NCBI GenBank assembly: GCA_036960305.1
Contig: JBALWA010000020.1
Coordinates: 1-64,000, forward strand
Length of the DNA: 64,000 bases
Source of the DNA: JBALVT01 sp036960305
GTDB taxonomy: Bacteria > Pseudomonadota > Gammaproteobacteria > Pseudomonadales > Halieaceae
Direction: 5' to 3'
The notes under the pieces were generated by a model, which saw nothing but the letters and a program-made list of their open reading frames with translations, did not search any database and was not told where the DNA came from. Below are positions 40,049 through 49,837 of this stretch, one piece after another. The position numbers and the translations under genes are program-made. The stretch's first letter is position 1. Each line of letters begins with the position of its first letter.

Positions 40049-40265
40049 CCCGGGGATTAGCCATACAAGTTAATCACCAGAGATTGGTAGAATCCCGTTC
40101 GGGGATAGAAATAGTCAGCGTAGATTGACCGTTCCCAATCTTTAACCTGACTGCATAGTGCGGTTTGATAGTAGTTGTTGAAGCGTTAGGTGGAGGCGGT
40201 CTCTCTCATATTGAGCCGGGCTCTGCTTGAGTTATGGAAATCAAAGTAATTGCCAGGTGATATGA

Positions 40266-40652
40266 ATGAACTACGTTAAACCCTACTTAATTTTCATGTG
40301 CCTCGTATGGCTGCCCTGGGGCCTCATTTGTATCTTCGATACGAGCCGAATTGCCGACATTATTGGCGTGACCAGCGTTGATGCTACCGGGAAGACGGAT
40401 CTTCGTGTGATGTACGGTGGATTTCAGTTTGCTGTCGGCCTGATGGCTGTCCGTGCGCTATTCGATCAACGCTATTTCGTAAACTTTGTGTATGCGCTTG
40501 CGTTTCTCGGAAGTTGCATGGCCCTGAGTCGTACCTATGGCCTGGTGGTTGACGAAAGCGCAACGGTATACACATGGGGCGTTCTGGGATTTGAGGCTTT
40601 TGCTGGCGTTACCGGAATCCTCTGGTTACGCGTGCTGTCACGGCAGGTATGA
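40266..40652 (+). CDS. DUF4345-type membrane protein 1
   Basis: This encodes 128 residues with four membrane segments. The pattern GVTSVDATGKTDLRVMYGGFQFAVGLMAVRALFD (loop and helix 2) is typical of DUF4345. The stop overlaps the start of the next gene by four bases, so the two are coupled. A second, diverged member lies at 46849. Function is not known; the family is often found with oxidative genes. Confidence 0.82.
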   Translation: MNYVKPYLIFMCLVWLPWGLICIFDTSRIADIIGVTSVDATGKTDLRVMYGGFQFAVGLMAVRALFDQRYFVNFVYALAFLGSCMALSRTYGLVVDESATVYTWGVLGFEAFAGVTGILWLRVLSRQV

Positions 40653-42637
40653 AAATGGATCTTCACTGCGCATCGATCCGTAACGTGAAATTCTCAGGTC
40701 CTGGTTTTGCCATGGCGGTGATACTGCTGTGTGTACCGGCGTTAACTTTTTCAGCGGAGAAACTGGCAGCCAGCGGCCCATTCGAGCGCTCAGCGCACTC
40801 ACCCGTGGACGAGGCCTTTGAGAGTGTAACCAGTGGCAAAAATATACAGGATGCCAATGTAGATTGGCAGCGCGAAATGCCGGAGGGTTTTCAGCCCAAG
40901 CGAAATTCCTCTTATCCCTGGGGAACCACAACCTATGGTGAAAACGAGTTATGGGTTGGAACAATAGCCCAGGGCTGGTGCGTTTGGCCGGTTCAGAATC
41001 TGAATCTTCCAATGTATCTCAGTACTTACGAGAGCGAGTTTACCGGTTGTTCGCCGCAGAGTGTGCTCTCCAGCCCCTCACTGATATACATCATTAATCC
41101 GGAAAAGGGCACCACCGAACTGGTAGACGAAGGCACGCTGTCTCGCGGAGGAGAAGCGTTCAGGCAAGCGATGGAGCCTCACGATGAAATGTCCGCGCTG
41201 TCGATTATGGGCTTGCGTGCGGCGGGCACCTACGGTGATCTGGTATTTTTTGCCGGACATCATTTGCACAGCGGTGGCGAGGGCTGGTTACGTATCTATG
41301 TATTTAATGCCAAAGAACGATCCTTCCTCGGATACCGGGAATTGCGTGGGGATACCACGAGGCGCTTCAAGACCGTTACCGACAAGCAGGGCAATACGGC
41401 CTTCTACACCATTATTGGCGCCGAGACGGGGATGACCCAAAATGGAGAAGGCCCCACGGTGATGCTGCGTTGGGTTGGTACTCCCGAGGAGCCTTTCAGC
41501 GGGGGTAACTACCTCCAGACTCTTGACGGCAAGGGCGCTGGTTGGGATGTTGTTTCAAGCGGCGAACTGGACGGCAACTTTGGCATGATCGGTGACTTTA
41601 AACAGTTCACGCATGTTGATGGTAGCGAACGCCTGATTATGTCTTCTGCTTCTCATCCGCATTTGTATGATCCTGATACCGGGCAGCGTGATCCCTCGAA
41701 GCATGAATCAGTCATGCTTCTCTCGGAGCCCATTCCTAGTGGCGGCTGGACCCGCGAAGACCCCATGGACTTCGAAATAGTATTCGGCATGAGCCGGTAT
41801 GACCCCGACACCAGAGGCGGTTGGGGAGCAAAGTGGGGCACGTCCAACATTCACGACGGCTATATTTATTTTGGCACCTATCACCAGGGCACAAGTGCGG
41901 GTCACTCCCATTTCGAAATAGCCGATTCCGGACTGTTTGACCAACTAACGGACACTGCGGCTGGCTTAAAGACCTTTCTGGCGAATGAGTGGCGTGCGTC
42001 GTCTGTATTTCGTATGAAACTGGAAGATCTGCAGGCGATCACGGAGAAGAAGAAAAATCCGGAAGTGCTCTATGGCTATAAAGACTTTCGCGTGGCCAAT
42101 GAAGCGGGCGAGTGGGAGACCGTGCCAAATGGTCTGGGCGTAGAGCCACTGTTCGGAGAAGCGGGTATGGGCCATCCGGGGAATATCTACTCCTGGACAT
42201 CCCTCAGCAGAGATGGCCAGTTATTCTGGGGCTTTTTTGATGCTTTCTCAGGTGCGCACGACCTGCTGCAACAGGCTGATGCCAGCCGCATGCTGCTGAT
42301 ACCCGGCTTCTATCTCCCAGTACCCTATTGGGAATACTTTCGTGATTCCAGCCAGACACGAATACTATACGACTGGGCCAAAGCTGAGATGCACGCCAGA
42401 GGAAGGGCGGCGGACTTTGTGGCTGGAGGAGATCTGGTTGTATTTGAGGGTAATAGGCCTGCCCGCGTATTGACGAGCAACGGTTTTGGCAATCCTTGCG
42501 CTAATGGTGTGCGAAACGTCGAGGTGCTCAATGACCGCATCTACTTTGCTACTTCTTCCTGGTGTAATCTTTCCGATCGGGCAGGGTTTGAAATTTATGA
42601 GTATCGAGAGGATCTGGATAGTTCTGGGTCAAAATAA
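40649..42637 (+). CDS. Large exported protein of unknown function
   Basis: This encodes 662 residues. A signal-like hydrophobic stretch (FAMAVILLCVPALTFSA) lies at about residues 20-37. The mature protein is rich in aromatic and glycine residues, and segments such as YGENELWVGTIAQGWCVWP, NIHDGYIYFGTYHQGT and NDRIYFATSSWCNL read like beta-propeller blades. Several cysteines (GWCVWP, EFTGCSP, NPCANG, SWCNL) may form disulfides. Histidine-rich points (AGHHLHSGGEG, AGHSHFE) could bind metal. I recognise no named family. It is translationally coupled to a DUF4345 membrane protein, so the two may work together at the envelope. Confidence 0.75.
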   Translation: MKMDLHCASIRNVKFSGPGFAMAVILLCVPALTFSAEKLAASGPFERSAHSPVDEAFESVTSGKNIQDANVDWQREMPEGFQPKRNSSYPWGTTTYGENELWVGTIAQGWCVWPVQNLNLPMYLSTYESEFTGCSPQSVLSSPSLIYIINPEKGTTELVDEGTLSRGGEAFRQAMEPHDEMSALSIMGLRAAGTYGDLVFFAGHHLHSGGEGWLRIYVFNAKERSFLGYRELRGDTTRRFKTVTDKQGNTAFYTIIGAETGMTQNGEGPTVMLRWVGTPEEPFSGGNYLQTLDGKGAGWDVVSSGELDGNFGMIGDFKQFTHVDGSERLIMSSASHPHLYDPDTGQRDPSKHESVMLLSEPIPSGGWTREDPMDFEIVFGMSRYDPDTRGGWGAKWGTSNIHDGYIYFGTYHQGTSAGHSHFEIADSGLFDQLTDTAAGLKTFLANEWRASSVFRMKLEDLQAITEKKKNPEVLYGYKDFRVANEAGEWETVPNGLGVEPLFGEAGMGHPGNIYSWTSLSRDGQLFWGFFDAFSGAHDLLQQADASRMLLIPGFYLPVPYWEYFRDSSQTRILYDWAKAEMHARGRAADFVAGGDLVVFEGNRPARVLTSNGFGNPCANGVRNVEVLNDRIYFATSSWCNLSDRAGFEIYEYREDLDSSGSK

Positions 42638-42899
42638 CCGCATTCGATTGAATTCAGCCGCGTTAGGCCATGCTCAGGTAATGAAAAAGGGTACTATGCC
42701 ATATCATTTACGACCAATGCTGGTATAGTGCCCCCCGTCCTGGCGCACTTCGGTCTGCGCCTACATCACCGTCACAGTCTGTGACAGCTGATACTATTAT
42801 GAACTTCAAGCCTGGATCGAACCATTCGCGAGTATATCTTTACGATGTCGCATTCTGGTCAGGCGCTCTCACATAGAGAGAATCAGGAGCAACACATAC

Positions 42900-44231
42900 A
42901 TGTTATTTAGAAATCTCGGCCTGTCGGCTGAACTTCTGCGCGCGGTCGAAAAACAGGGTTACGATGAAGCTACCCCGATCCAGGAACAAGCCATACCCCT
43001 CGTTCTCGAAGGTAAAGACGTTTTGGCCGGCGCCCAAACGGGTACAGGTAAAACCGCTGGTTTTACACTGCCTGTGCTACAGCGTCTGCAAGACAAACAC
43101 ATTGAAGGCAAAAAGCCCCATCCCAAAGTACTGGTATTAACCCCCACCCGGGAACTGGCAGCCCAGGTGCATGAAAGTGTTCAGGACTACGGTCAGTATC
43201 TGCCATTTCGCTCAGCGGTAATTTTCGGTGGGGTCAATATCAACCCCCAAAAACAAAAGCTTATGAAGGGTGTAGATATTGTTGTGGCCACACCCGGCCG
43301 CCTGCTTGATCACGTACAGCAGCGAACGATTGACCTGTCCAGAATTGAAATACTTATTCTGGACGAAGCGGACAGAATGCTCGATATGGGCTTTATCCGC
43401 GATATTCGAAAGATATTGACTGCCATTCCCAAGCAGCGTCAAACGCTGCTGTTCTCGGCCACCTTTTCACGGGAAATCAAGGCGCTGGCGTCGGAGTTTC
43501 TGCAGCAACCTTCGGAAATACAGGTCACACCCGAAAATACCGCTGTTGAACTGGTAAGCCAGATCGTCTATCCCGTCGACAAGAAGCGCAAGCGTGAGTT
43601 GCTATCGCACAAGATTGGCGAGGAATCCTGGCAGCAGGTTCTGGTCTTTACGCGAACGAAGCACGGTGCCAACAAACTGGCAGAGCAGCTTGATAAAGAT
43701 GGCATTACGTCGGCCGCGATTCACGGCAATAAGTCGCAGGGCGCAAGAACCAAAGCACTTGCGAACTTTAAGGCAGGTGATGTCAGAGTTCTGGTTGCTA
43801 CAGATATTGCAGCCCGCGGTATCGACATCGACAAACTGCCCCATGTGGTGAATTTTGAACTACCTAATGTACCTGAGGATTATGTGCATCGCATCGGGCG
43901 AACCGCACGAGCAGGTCAGGAAGGCAACGCAGTGTCGCTGGTGTGCGTTGATGAACTAAAGCTTCTTCGGGATATTGAAAAACTGCTTGGTAAAGATATA
44001 GAGAAAATCATTCTACCTGGCTATGACATCGACCCAAGCATCAAAGCCGAGCCCATTGTAAATGGTCGCGGCGGCGGCGGTCGTGGCAGCAACAACGGCG
44101 GCAATGGCGGCAATGGCGCACGAGGCAGAGGCCGATCCGGCGCACCCGCGGGCAAACCCGGCGGCAGGGGTGGTAATCGCGCTGGCGGGTCAAGCGCACG
44201 TGCCGGTGGTGGCAACCAGCGTGCTCGATAG
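42900..44231 (+). CDS. rhlE: DEAD-box RNA helicase RhlE
   Basis: This encodes 443 residues from ATG 42900 (AGGAG upstream). All helicase motifs are present: Q-motif (GYDEATPIQEQAIP), motif I AQTGTGKT, Ia PTRELA, II DEAD in LILDEADRMLDMGF, III SAT, V and VI (ATDIAARGIDI, HRIGRTARAG). The C-terminus is a long Gly/Arg-rich tail (from about residue 390: RGGGGRGSNNGGN and similar), which binds RNA without order. RhlE unwinds RNA during ribosome assembly and decay. A long leader (from 42638) may carry temperature control, not proven. Confidence 0.95.
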   Translation: MLFRNLGLSAELLRAVEKQGYDEATPIQEQAIPLVLEGKDVLAGAQTGTGKTAGFTLPVLQRLQDKHIEGKKPHPKVLVLTPTRELAAQVHESVQDYGQYLPFRSAVIFGGVNINPQKQKLMKGVDIVVATPGRLLDHVQQRTIDLSRIEILILDEADRMLDMGFIRDIRKILTAIPKQRQTLLFSATFSREIKALASEFLQQPSEIQVTPENTAVELVSQIVYPVDKKRKRELLSHKIGEESWQQVLVFTRTKHGANKLAEQLDKDGITSAAIHGNKSQGARTKALANFKAGDVRVLVATDIAARGIDIDKLPHVVNFELPNVPEDYVHRIGRTARAGQEGNAVSLVCVDELKLLRDIEKLLGKDIEKIILPGYDIDPSIKAEPIVNGRGGGGRGSNNGGNGGNGARGRGRSGAPAGKPGGRGGNRAGGSSARAGGGNQRAR

Positions 44232-44243
44232 AGCGAAGTGACT

Positions 44244-44642
44244 ATGTTTCGATGGCAATATCTGGGCTTAGCGATCGTATTTCTCTGGTTCATGGTCGGG
44301 GGTATAACCCATTTCACCTCACCGGAGTTTTTCGTCGATATTATGCCGCCTTATATTGGCTGGCATCTAGAGATTGTATACATCAGCGGGGTGCTGGAAG
44401 TACTGGGCGCACTGGGGATCTTGCTGGCTGCAACACGTCAGTTAGCAGGAAACTGTCTCGTCGTTCTGACTATTGCAGTCACCCCAGCGAACATTTACAT
44501 GTGGATGAACCCGGAATTATTCCCAGATGTCCCCGAGATATTCTTAACATTGCGGATGATTGTGCAGTTGCTATTGTTGGCCTGTATCTGGTGGTCCACG
44601 CGACAACCGCGAGTGGAAAATACGAAACTACACAAGCTCTAA
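44244..44642 (+). CDS. DoxX-like membrane protein
   Basis: This encodes about 132 residues from ATG 44244 (a GTG lies at 44238). Four membrane segments with the DoxX-type pattern MVGGITHFTSPEFFVDIMPPYIGWH and SGVLEVLGALGILLAATRQLAG are seen. DoxX relatives are small redox-linked membrane proteins of unsettled role. It begins 12 bases after rhlE, so it can be read in the same transcript. It converges with the nitroreductase gene. Confidence 0.85.
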   Translation: MFRWQYLGLAIVFLWFMVGGITHFTSPEFFVDIMPPYIGWHLEIVYISGVLEVLGALGILLAATRQLAGNCLVVLTIAVTPANIYMWMNPELFPDVPEIFLTLRMIVQLLLLACIWWSTRQPRVENTKLHKL

Positions 44643-44668
44643 AGCTTCGAAATCCTGGGTACTAATTT

Positions 44669-45103
44669 TTATCGCGGTTCAGCGATAAACACTGGAATTT
44701 TTCGGCTGGTTTTTGCCTGATACTCATCGTAGGGAGGGTAAGCCGCCACAGCTGCCGCCCACAGTTTCAGGCGCTCCTGTTCGTCGCTTACTTCCCGAAC
44801 ACGCATATCAAATACTTCGGTTTTGTCACGTATCTGAACGTCCGGATTCGGCCTGATATTGTAAACCCAGGCAGGGTTCTTGGGTTGACCGCCCATGGAA
44901 CCGATTAGAACGTAGTTGCCGTTGACCTCAACACGCATGAGGGGGATCTTGCGAATCCCGCCAGTCTTGTTTCCTGTATGGGTGACAAGAATACAGGGCA
45001 TGCCGGTATCCAGCAGGGTGTGGCCCTGTGTGCCGCCGCTACTCTCATACAGTTCGACTTGTTCACGTACCCAATCGAGCGCCGGGGGGATGTAGTCAGC
45101 CAT
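44669..45103 (-). CDS. Deazaflavin-dependent nitroreductase family protein (DUF385)
   Basis: This encodes 144 residues. The pattern PCILVTHTGNKTGGIRKIPLMRVEVNGNYVLIGSMGGQPKNPAWVYNIRPNPDVQI is that of the DUF385/Ddn family, whose Mycobacterium members use coenzyme F420 to reduce quinones and nitro compounds. Most Gammaproteobacteria are not known to make F420, so the cofactor here may be F420 made elsewhere in this genome or another flavin. It stands alone; no F420 synthesis gene lies in the window. Confidence 0.88.
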   Translation of the reverse strand: MADYIPPALDWVREQVELYESSGGTQGHTLLDTGMPCILVTHTGNKTGGIRKIPLMRVEVNGNYVLIGSMGGQPKNPAWVYNIRPNPDVQIRDKTEVFDMRVREVSDEQERLKLWAAAVAAYPPYDEYQAKTSRKIPVFIAEPR

Positions 45104-45298
45104 GGGGGTATCTCCTGAAAGCAGTATTAACTAGTTGCAATACAATACAGGTAGAAACCCGATCCGTAAATACTGCACCCGTGTCAGTGCCTGTTGTAAC
45201 TATGAGCTATCATTCAGTGTGGGTGTATACCTCAGTTGACGGTTTTCATCGGCCCGCGATGGAGCCTTGAATTAATGGCTTGATGCAAGGATAGATCA

Positions 45299-46720
45299 AT
45301 GATTTCCATTCGCCTGATGATATGTTTACTGGCTGTAAACTTTCTCCTGGGCTGCGCCAGTCGGCCTATCAACCAACCCATTGCTCAGGTCGACCCCGAA
45401 AGCGGCTATCGTCCCAATTTGCTGATACCCAAGCGGAAGAACAACGATTTGTCCACGCTATTTATATTGTCCTTTTCGGGGGGCGGTACGAGAGCCGCTG
45501 CGCTGTCTTACGGGGTATTGGAGGAATTACAACAAACGACGATTCAGGTCGATGGTGAGCAGCGCAGGCTGATTGACGAAGTTGACCTGATGACGGGAGT
45601 TTCCGGCGGCAGCTTCACCGCACTTTCATACGCGCTATACGGCGATCAGCTCTTTGATGAGTACGAGGAACGTTTTCTGAAGCGGAATGTGCAGAGTGCC
45701 CTGGTATGGCGGGCCGTCAATCCCCTGAACTGGGGCAAGCTGCTGAGCGGCAATTACGGTCGCTCGGAACTGGCTGCCGAATACTACGACGAAATACTAT
45801 TTGAAGGTGCCACCTACGCGGACCTGCTCGAGCGGGAGGGGCCCGTGGCCATCGCCACCGGGACTGAGGTATCCAGCGGGGCGCGCCTGTCATTCTATCA
45901 GCAGGATTTTGACCTGCTCTGCTCCGATTTGGGCAGCGTTCGGCTGTCCCGCGCGGCGGCCACCTCATCTGCTGTGCCTGTCGTCCTCACTCCCGTGACC
46001 CTGAGTAATTATGGCGGCAGCTGTGGCTATGAATACCCACCCTGGGTGGGCGATATTCTGGCCATTGATGAACACGAGAGGCCCGCTGGTCGTGCTCTGG
46101 CACGCTATCATGATATGAGTATGTTCCAGGACAGCGAGCACTGGCCATATGTGCACCTGGTTGACGGCGGCGTATCCGACAATATTGGCATGCGTGGCGT
46201 GATGGAGTTTCTGGAGGGGTCATGGGTGAGTTCGCAATTTGCGCAAGAGACGGGGTTAAACCAGATTCGTAGACTCGTCGTTATTATTGTGAATGCCCGC
46301 TCCGACGTCAGCGACGACTGGGGGCAAAGAGAGTCGCCACCCGGCCTTACTAGCCAGTTATTGCAGTCCTCCGGTGTGCCTATCGAACGCTACTCTCAGG
46401 AGACCATTGAGTTATTGAAGGATAGGGCGGCGGTGATGTCATTGCGCCGCGAATTGCGGCTGGCGAATGCGCGTCTGGCCGGGTTAACTGAGGAGGAGGC
46501 CGAGGCCAGCGTGCCCAAGATCGAGATACACCTGGTGGAAGTGAGTTTCGACCGTGTCAGCGATCCACAGAAGCGCAGCGACCTTCAGAACCTGCCCACC
46601 AGCTTTGTGCTGCCCGCGGAGGATGTGGATCAGTTGCGAGAGGTCGCCGGAGAGCTGCTGCGACAGTCCCCCGACTATCAAACGCTCCTGCAAGAACTCC
46701 AGGGAGATTCGGGTGACTGA
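45299..46720 (+). CDS. Patatin-like phospholipase, lipoprotein
   Basis: This encodes 473 residues. The lipobox is NFLLGC (Cys19). The patatin active site is complete: oxyanion loop SFSGGGTRAAALSYG, nucleophile GVSGGS (G-X-S-X-G, about residue 103) and the DGG aspartate in VDGGVSDNIGMRG. It hydrolyses acyl chains of phospholipids and is membrane-anchored on the periplasmic side or the outer membrane. It is longer than the soluble patatins, with a C-terminal helix region (AVMSLRRELRLANARLAGL) of unknown role. No operon partner is evident. Confidence 0.9.
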   Translation: MISIRLMICLLAVNFLLGCASRPINQPIAQVDPESGYRPNLLIPKRKNNDLSTLFILSFSGGGTRAAALSYGVLEELQQTTIQVDGEQRRLIDEVDLMTGVSGGSFTALSYALYGDQLFDEYEERFLKRNVQSALVWRAVNPLNWGKLLSGNYGRSELAAEYYDEILFEGATYADLLEREGPVAIATGTEVSSGARLSFYQQDFDLLCSDLGSVRLSRAAATSSAVPVVLTPVTLSNYGGSCGYEYPPWVGDILAIDEHERPAGRALARYHDMSMFQDSEHWPYVHLVDGGVSDNIGMRGVMEFLEGSWVSSQFAQETGLNQIRRLVVIIVNARSDVSDDWGQRESPPGLTSQLLQSSGVPIERYSQETIELLKDRAAVMSLRRELRLANARLAGLTEEEAEASVPKIEIHLVEVSFDRVSDPQKRSDLQNLPTSFVLPAEDVDQLREVAGELLRQSPDYQTLLQELQGDSGD

Positions 46721-46848
46721 GAATTCTTGCTAATTCGACAGAACGCCCTCAAATGTAGTGATGCCAATTTTGGAAATACCCGCGGTGGTTTACGCCCTAT
46801 GGCAGGTCGATGTAAGATTCGACCTCCACTCCCCAAAGGTTCAAGCTC

Positions 46849-47226
46849 ATGAACAAAGCCCTGCGCGTCGTTGTCGCTCTTACTGCTCTGCTATTTGTCA
46901 TGTTAGGCATTCGATGGTTAGTCGACCCCGCCGGTTCTGCAGCTGGTATGGGCATGCCTTTGCTTGAGGGGATTGGTCGCAGTACCCAGATTGGCGACCT
47001 GGGTGCATTCTTTTTCGGTGGCGGCGTGATGGTAATCATCGGCCTGCTCACCAATAGGCGCAGCTGGTTCTACGCGCCGACCATATTGATAGCTTCCACG
47101 GCATTATTTCGAGTGATCGCCTGGTTGGCCCATGATGCAGCCTTTGCCACCGAGCAGATAGCGGTAGAAGTGATAGTCACAGCGCTGCTACTCGCAGCCG
47201 CCAGTCGTTTAGCCGATAAAGCCTAA
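46849..47226 (+). CDS. DUF4345-type membrane protein 2
   Basis: This encodes 125 residues with four hydrophobic segments. GRSTQIGDLGAFFFGGGVMVIIGLLTNRRSWFYAPTILIASTALFRV shows the DUF4345-like loop and third helix. It is a distant parallel of the gene at 40266. It lies 49 bases before the sulfotransferase on the same strand and may be co-transcribed. Confidence 0.78.
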   Translation: MNKALRVVVALTALLFVMLGIRWLVDPAGSAAGMGMPLLEGIGRSTQIGDLGAFFFGGGVMVIIGLLTNRRSWFYAPTILIASTALFRVIAWLAHDAAFATEQIAVEVIVTALLLAAASRLADKA

Positions 47227-47275
47227 GGTATGGAGTTTTGCAGGGGTTTAGCTTATCCAACAATGGCAGGTCACT

Positions 47276-48205
47276 ATGAGTAATGACGCACAATCAGGTC
47301 TGGCGCCTTCGGGGCGCGCTACGAATCTTGAATCCGTTGGCACTATTCTTGCCTCGATGTTCACGCCCGAGGGCAGGCAGCGAGGCTTCGATTTAGAGCT
47401 GAGACCCTCAGATATCGTGGTGGCGCCGTTTGGAAAAAGCGGCACGACCTGGCTGCAACAGATCGCTCATACGCTGCGAACCCGTGGCGACATGGATTTT
47501 GATGATATTAGCCGGGTATGCCCCTGGATCGAAACCTCTACTGACCTGGGAATTGACCTGAGCGCCGAGCAAAAAGCCAACCCCCGGGTATTCAAGAGTC
47601 ACCTCGACGCAGCACGTATTCCGACCGGTGGGCGCTATATTGTCGCCTGTCGAAACCCTCAGGATGCCGCTTTCTCCATGTACAAGTTCATGGAGGGCTG
47701 GATACTGGAGCCCGGTGCCGTGTCGGCTGACGATTTCGTCCGGGGTACTTTTATAGCGCCAGGTAAGGCGCCGGGCAGCAGTGGTGGTGATTATTGGACG
47801 CACCTTGCCTCATGGTGGGCAAGACGCAATGATCCGGATGTTCTGTTTATGGCCTATGAGCACATGAAGGAGGACCTGATTGGCACCATTCGCAAGGTGG
47901 CGAATTTTATGGACATCGAGCTGGACGATGGCTTGCTGTCCATTACAGAGCGGCACGCCTCGCTGCCTTTCATGCAGAAAAATAAAGATCACTTTGATGA
48001 CCGTATGGTAAGAGAACGCAGTGTCGAACTATCTGGCTTGCCAGCCGACAGTGACTCTTCAAAGGTGCGCAGCGGACAAGTTGGTGAAGCGGGTCAACAA
48101 TTGGATACAGCGGTCGTCGCTGACCTGGATGCCGTCTGGCGAGAGAAAATCACAGCACAACTGGGCTTCGAGGATTACGCGGCGATGATTGCCAAGCTGA
48201 AATAG
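47276..48205 (+). CDS. Sulfotransferase family protein
   Basis: This encodes 309 residues. The 5'-phosphosulfate loop is VVAPFGKSGTTWLQQIAHTLR, and the 3'-phosphate site is in YIVACRNPQDAAFSMYKF; both bind PAPS. The C-terminal FMDIELDD ... HASLPFMQKNKDHFDDRMVRERS fits cytosolic-type sulfotransferases. It moves sulfate to an alcohol or phenol group. In a region with hydroxylating enzymes and WS/DGATs it may conjugate hydroxylated lipids or xenobiotics. Confidence 0.88.
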   Translation: MSNDAQSGLAPSGRATNLESVGTILASMFTPEGRQRGFDLELRPSDIVVAPFGKSGTTWLQQIAHTLRTRGDMDFDDISRVCPWIETSTDLGIDLSAEQKANPRVFKSHLDAARIPTGGRYIVACRNPQDAAFSMYKFMEGWILEPGAVSADDFVRGTFIAPGKAPGSSGGDYWTHLASWWARRNDPDVLFMAYEHMKEDLIGTIRKVANFMDIELDDGLLSITERHASLPFMQKNKDHFDDRMVRERSVELSGLPADSDSSKVRSGQVGEAGQQLDTAVVADLDAVWREKITAQLGFEDYAAMIAKLK

Positions 48206-48362
48206 GGTTGCGAGGTTTTCTGTGATCTGGAGATGTTAATTATTCGATACCGTTGAGGTAGGTCAACTGCACTGTTTAGCAGGCCTGTGACAATAGACTC
48301 CAGGCATTCTGTTCAGTTTGTACAGAATGAGTTCTGAGCCTATTCAACTGGGGAGGGAAGAC

Positions 48363-49778
48363 ATGCGACAGCTCGGCGGTATTGACAACCTTATGATCGA
48401 GGGTGAGCTGCCCAATATCCCGATGCATATGTCTGCCCTCATGATTTACGATACCGGGGGTAAGCGCGGTGCAAATCGCCTTTTCAAGGCATTTAGTGAG
48501 CACTTCGAGACTATCGTCAACGAACATTTCCCCATCTTGCGGTGCAGGCTCGAGGAACTGCCGCTGGACCTGGACAAAGCCTACTGGGTTGAGGATAGCC
48601 ACTTCAACGCCGCCTATCACATCACTCGCGTTGCTCTGCCTTCAGGGCGCAACTGGGCCTCCCTATACAGTTTGTTCGCCCAGTTTCATGCCCTGCCGCT
48701 GGATCGTAAGCGGCCGCTCTGGCAGGTCACTCTTGTAGAGGGGCTGGACAATCTTGAGGGCATACCTGGTGGGAGTACTGCTCTCTTCCTGAAAATTCAT
48801 CACGCGATGATGGACGGCAAAAGTGCCCTGCGCCTGGTCAGCAGTTTCCACACCAACGGCCCGGGCCTGGATGCTCCCTTGATTGCCGACACACTGCCGG
48901 CCGAACCGCCCATCGACAAGGATTTTAAGGCACCCACCTGGTGGGAAAAATATGGCAGGGCCTGGTGGCATAGTATCGAACGTCCCATAGACCTGGCTGG
49001 TACGGTGCTGAAAATGCTCCCCGGTATGTTACATCAGGATGATCCGGGTGAATCCACGGCTCACTCGCCTACGCCTAATGCGCGCTTCAACCGTCCTGTC
49101 GCTGCTGACCGTGTGGTCGGGCACGTACGCATGGATATGGGGCAACTTAGGAAATTGGAGAAAAAACTCGGGGTTTCTATAAACGATATTGCACTGTGTG
49201 TTGTAGCGGGCGCCCTGCGGGAGTATCTGCTTGGGCTAGGTGAGTTGCCAGGAGATGATTTGCAGGCGCTCATGCCCATTGATGTCCGCCGGAAAGGCGA
49301 GGACGGTAGTATTGGCAACCACGTAACCGTCGCCAAAATTGCCCTCGGAACCAGCATAAAGGACACCAGGCAGCGCCTGCTCGCCATTCATTCAACAACG
49401 ACAACCAAAAAACAACATAGCAAAAAGGGCGGTGCTCATGCCTTGCTGCATTTGGTCGACGAGATCCATCCAGCGATCATTCTCTGGCTGGGCCAATGGC
49501 TGGTAAGTTCGGGCCGAATCGAGGAACTCCCGCAGACAGTCAACACCGCGGTCACCAACGTCCCGGGTATTTCGAGCAAAGCCTACCTGGCTGATGCGGA
49601 GCTCATCGACTACCTGGGCTTCGGCCCCTTGGCACCGAACATGGGGCTTTTTCACACGGTGTCCAGTACCACGGATCATGTCAATATCAGCTTCCTGAGT
49701 ACGGCGGAACTGATCGGCGATGGCCTGGCCTATCGCTCCGCACTAGTAGAGAGTTGGAACGCAACAAAAAAGCTGTAA
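48363..49778 (+). CDS. Wax ester synthase/diacylglycerol acyltransferase 2
   Basis: This encodes 471 residues from ATG 48363, which has the strong site GGGAGGGAAG upstream and the family-typical start MRQLGGIDNLMIEGELPNIPMH; the frame is open further upstream (ATG 48327). The catalytic HHAMMDG is at residues 146-152. The C-terminal region (VTNVPGISSKAYLADAELIDYLGFGPLAPNMGLFHTVSS) fits the family. It is quite different from the first copy at 34714 and lacks its basic tail. It follows the sulfotransferase by 157 bases. Confidence 0.9.
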   Translation: MRQLGGIDNLMIEGELPNIPMHMSALMIYDTGGKRGANRLFKAFSEHFETIVNEHFPILRCRLEELPLDLDKAYWVEDSHFNAAYHITRVALPSGRNWASLYSLFAQFHALPLDRKRPLWQVTLVEGLDNLEGIPGGSTALFLKIHHAMMDGKSALRLVSSFHTNGPGLDAPLIADTLPAEPPIDKDFKAPTWWEKYGRAWWHSIERPIDLAGTVLKMLPGMLHQDDPGESTAHSPTPNARFNRPVAADRVVGHVRMDMGQLRKLEKKLGVSINDIALCVVAGALREYLLGLGELPGDDLQALMPIDVRRKGEDGSIGNHVTVAKIALGTSIKDTRQRLLAIHSTTTTKKQHSKKGGAHALLHLVDEIHPAIILWLGQWLVSSGRIEELPQTVNTAVTNVPGISSKAYLADAELIDYLGFGPLAPNMGLFHTVSSTTDHVNISFLSTAELIGDGLAYRSALVESWNATKKL

Positions 49779-49837
49779 AGGCCCCTATATGCGCTGATTA
49801 CTGTATCGCCAGGAAACAGTGCTTTCTCACCGAGAAT

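Noticed and set aside
44060..44225. Gly-rich GGCGGCGG tandem repeat as a repeat element
   Set aside because: It encodes the low-complexity RGG-type tail of RhlE and is explained by coding.
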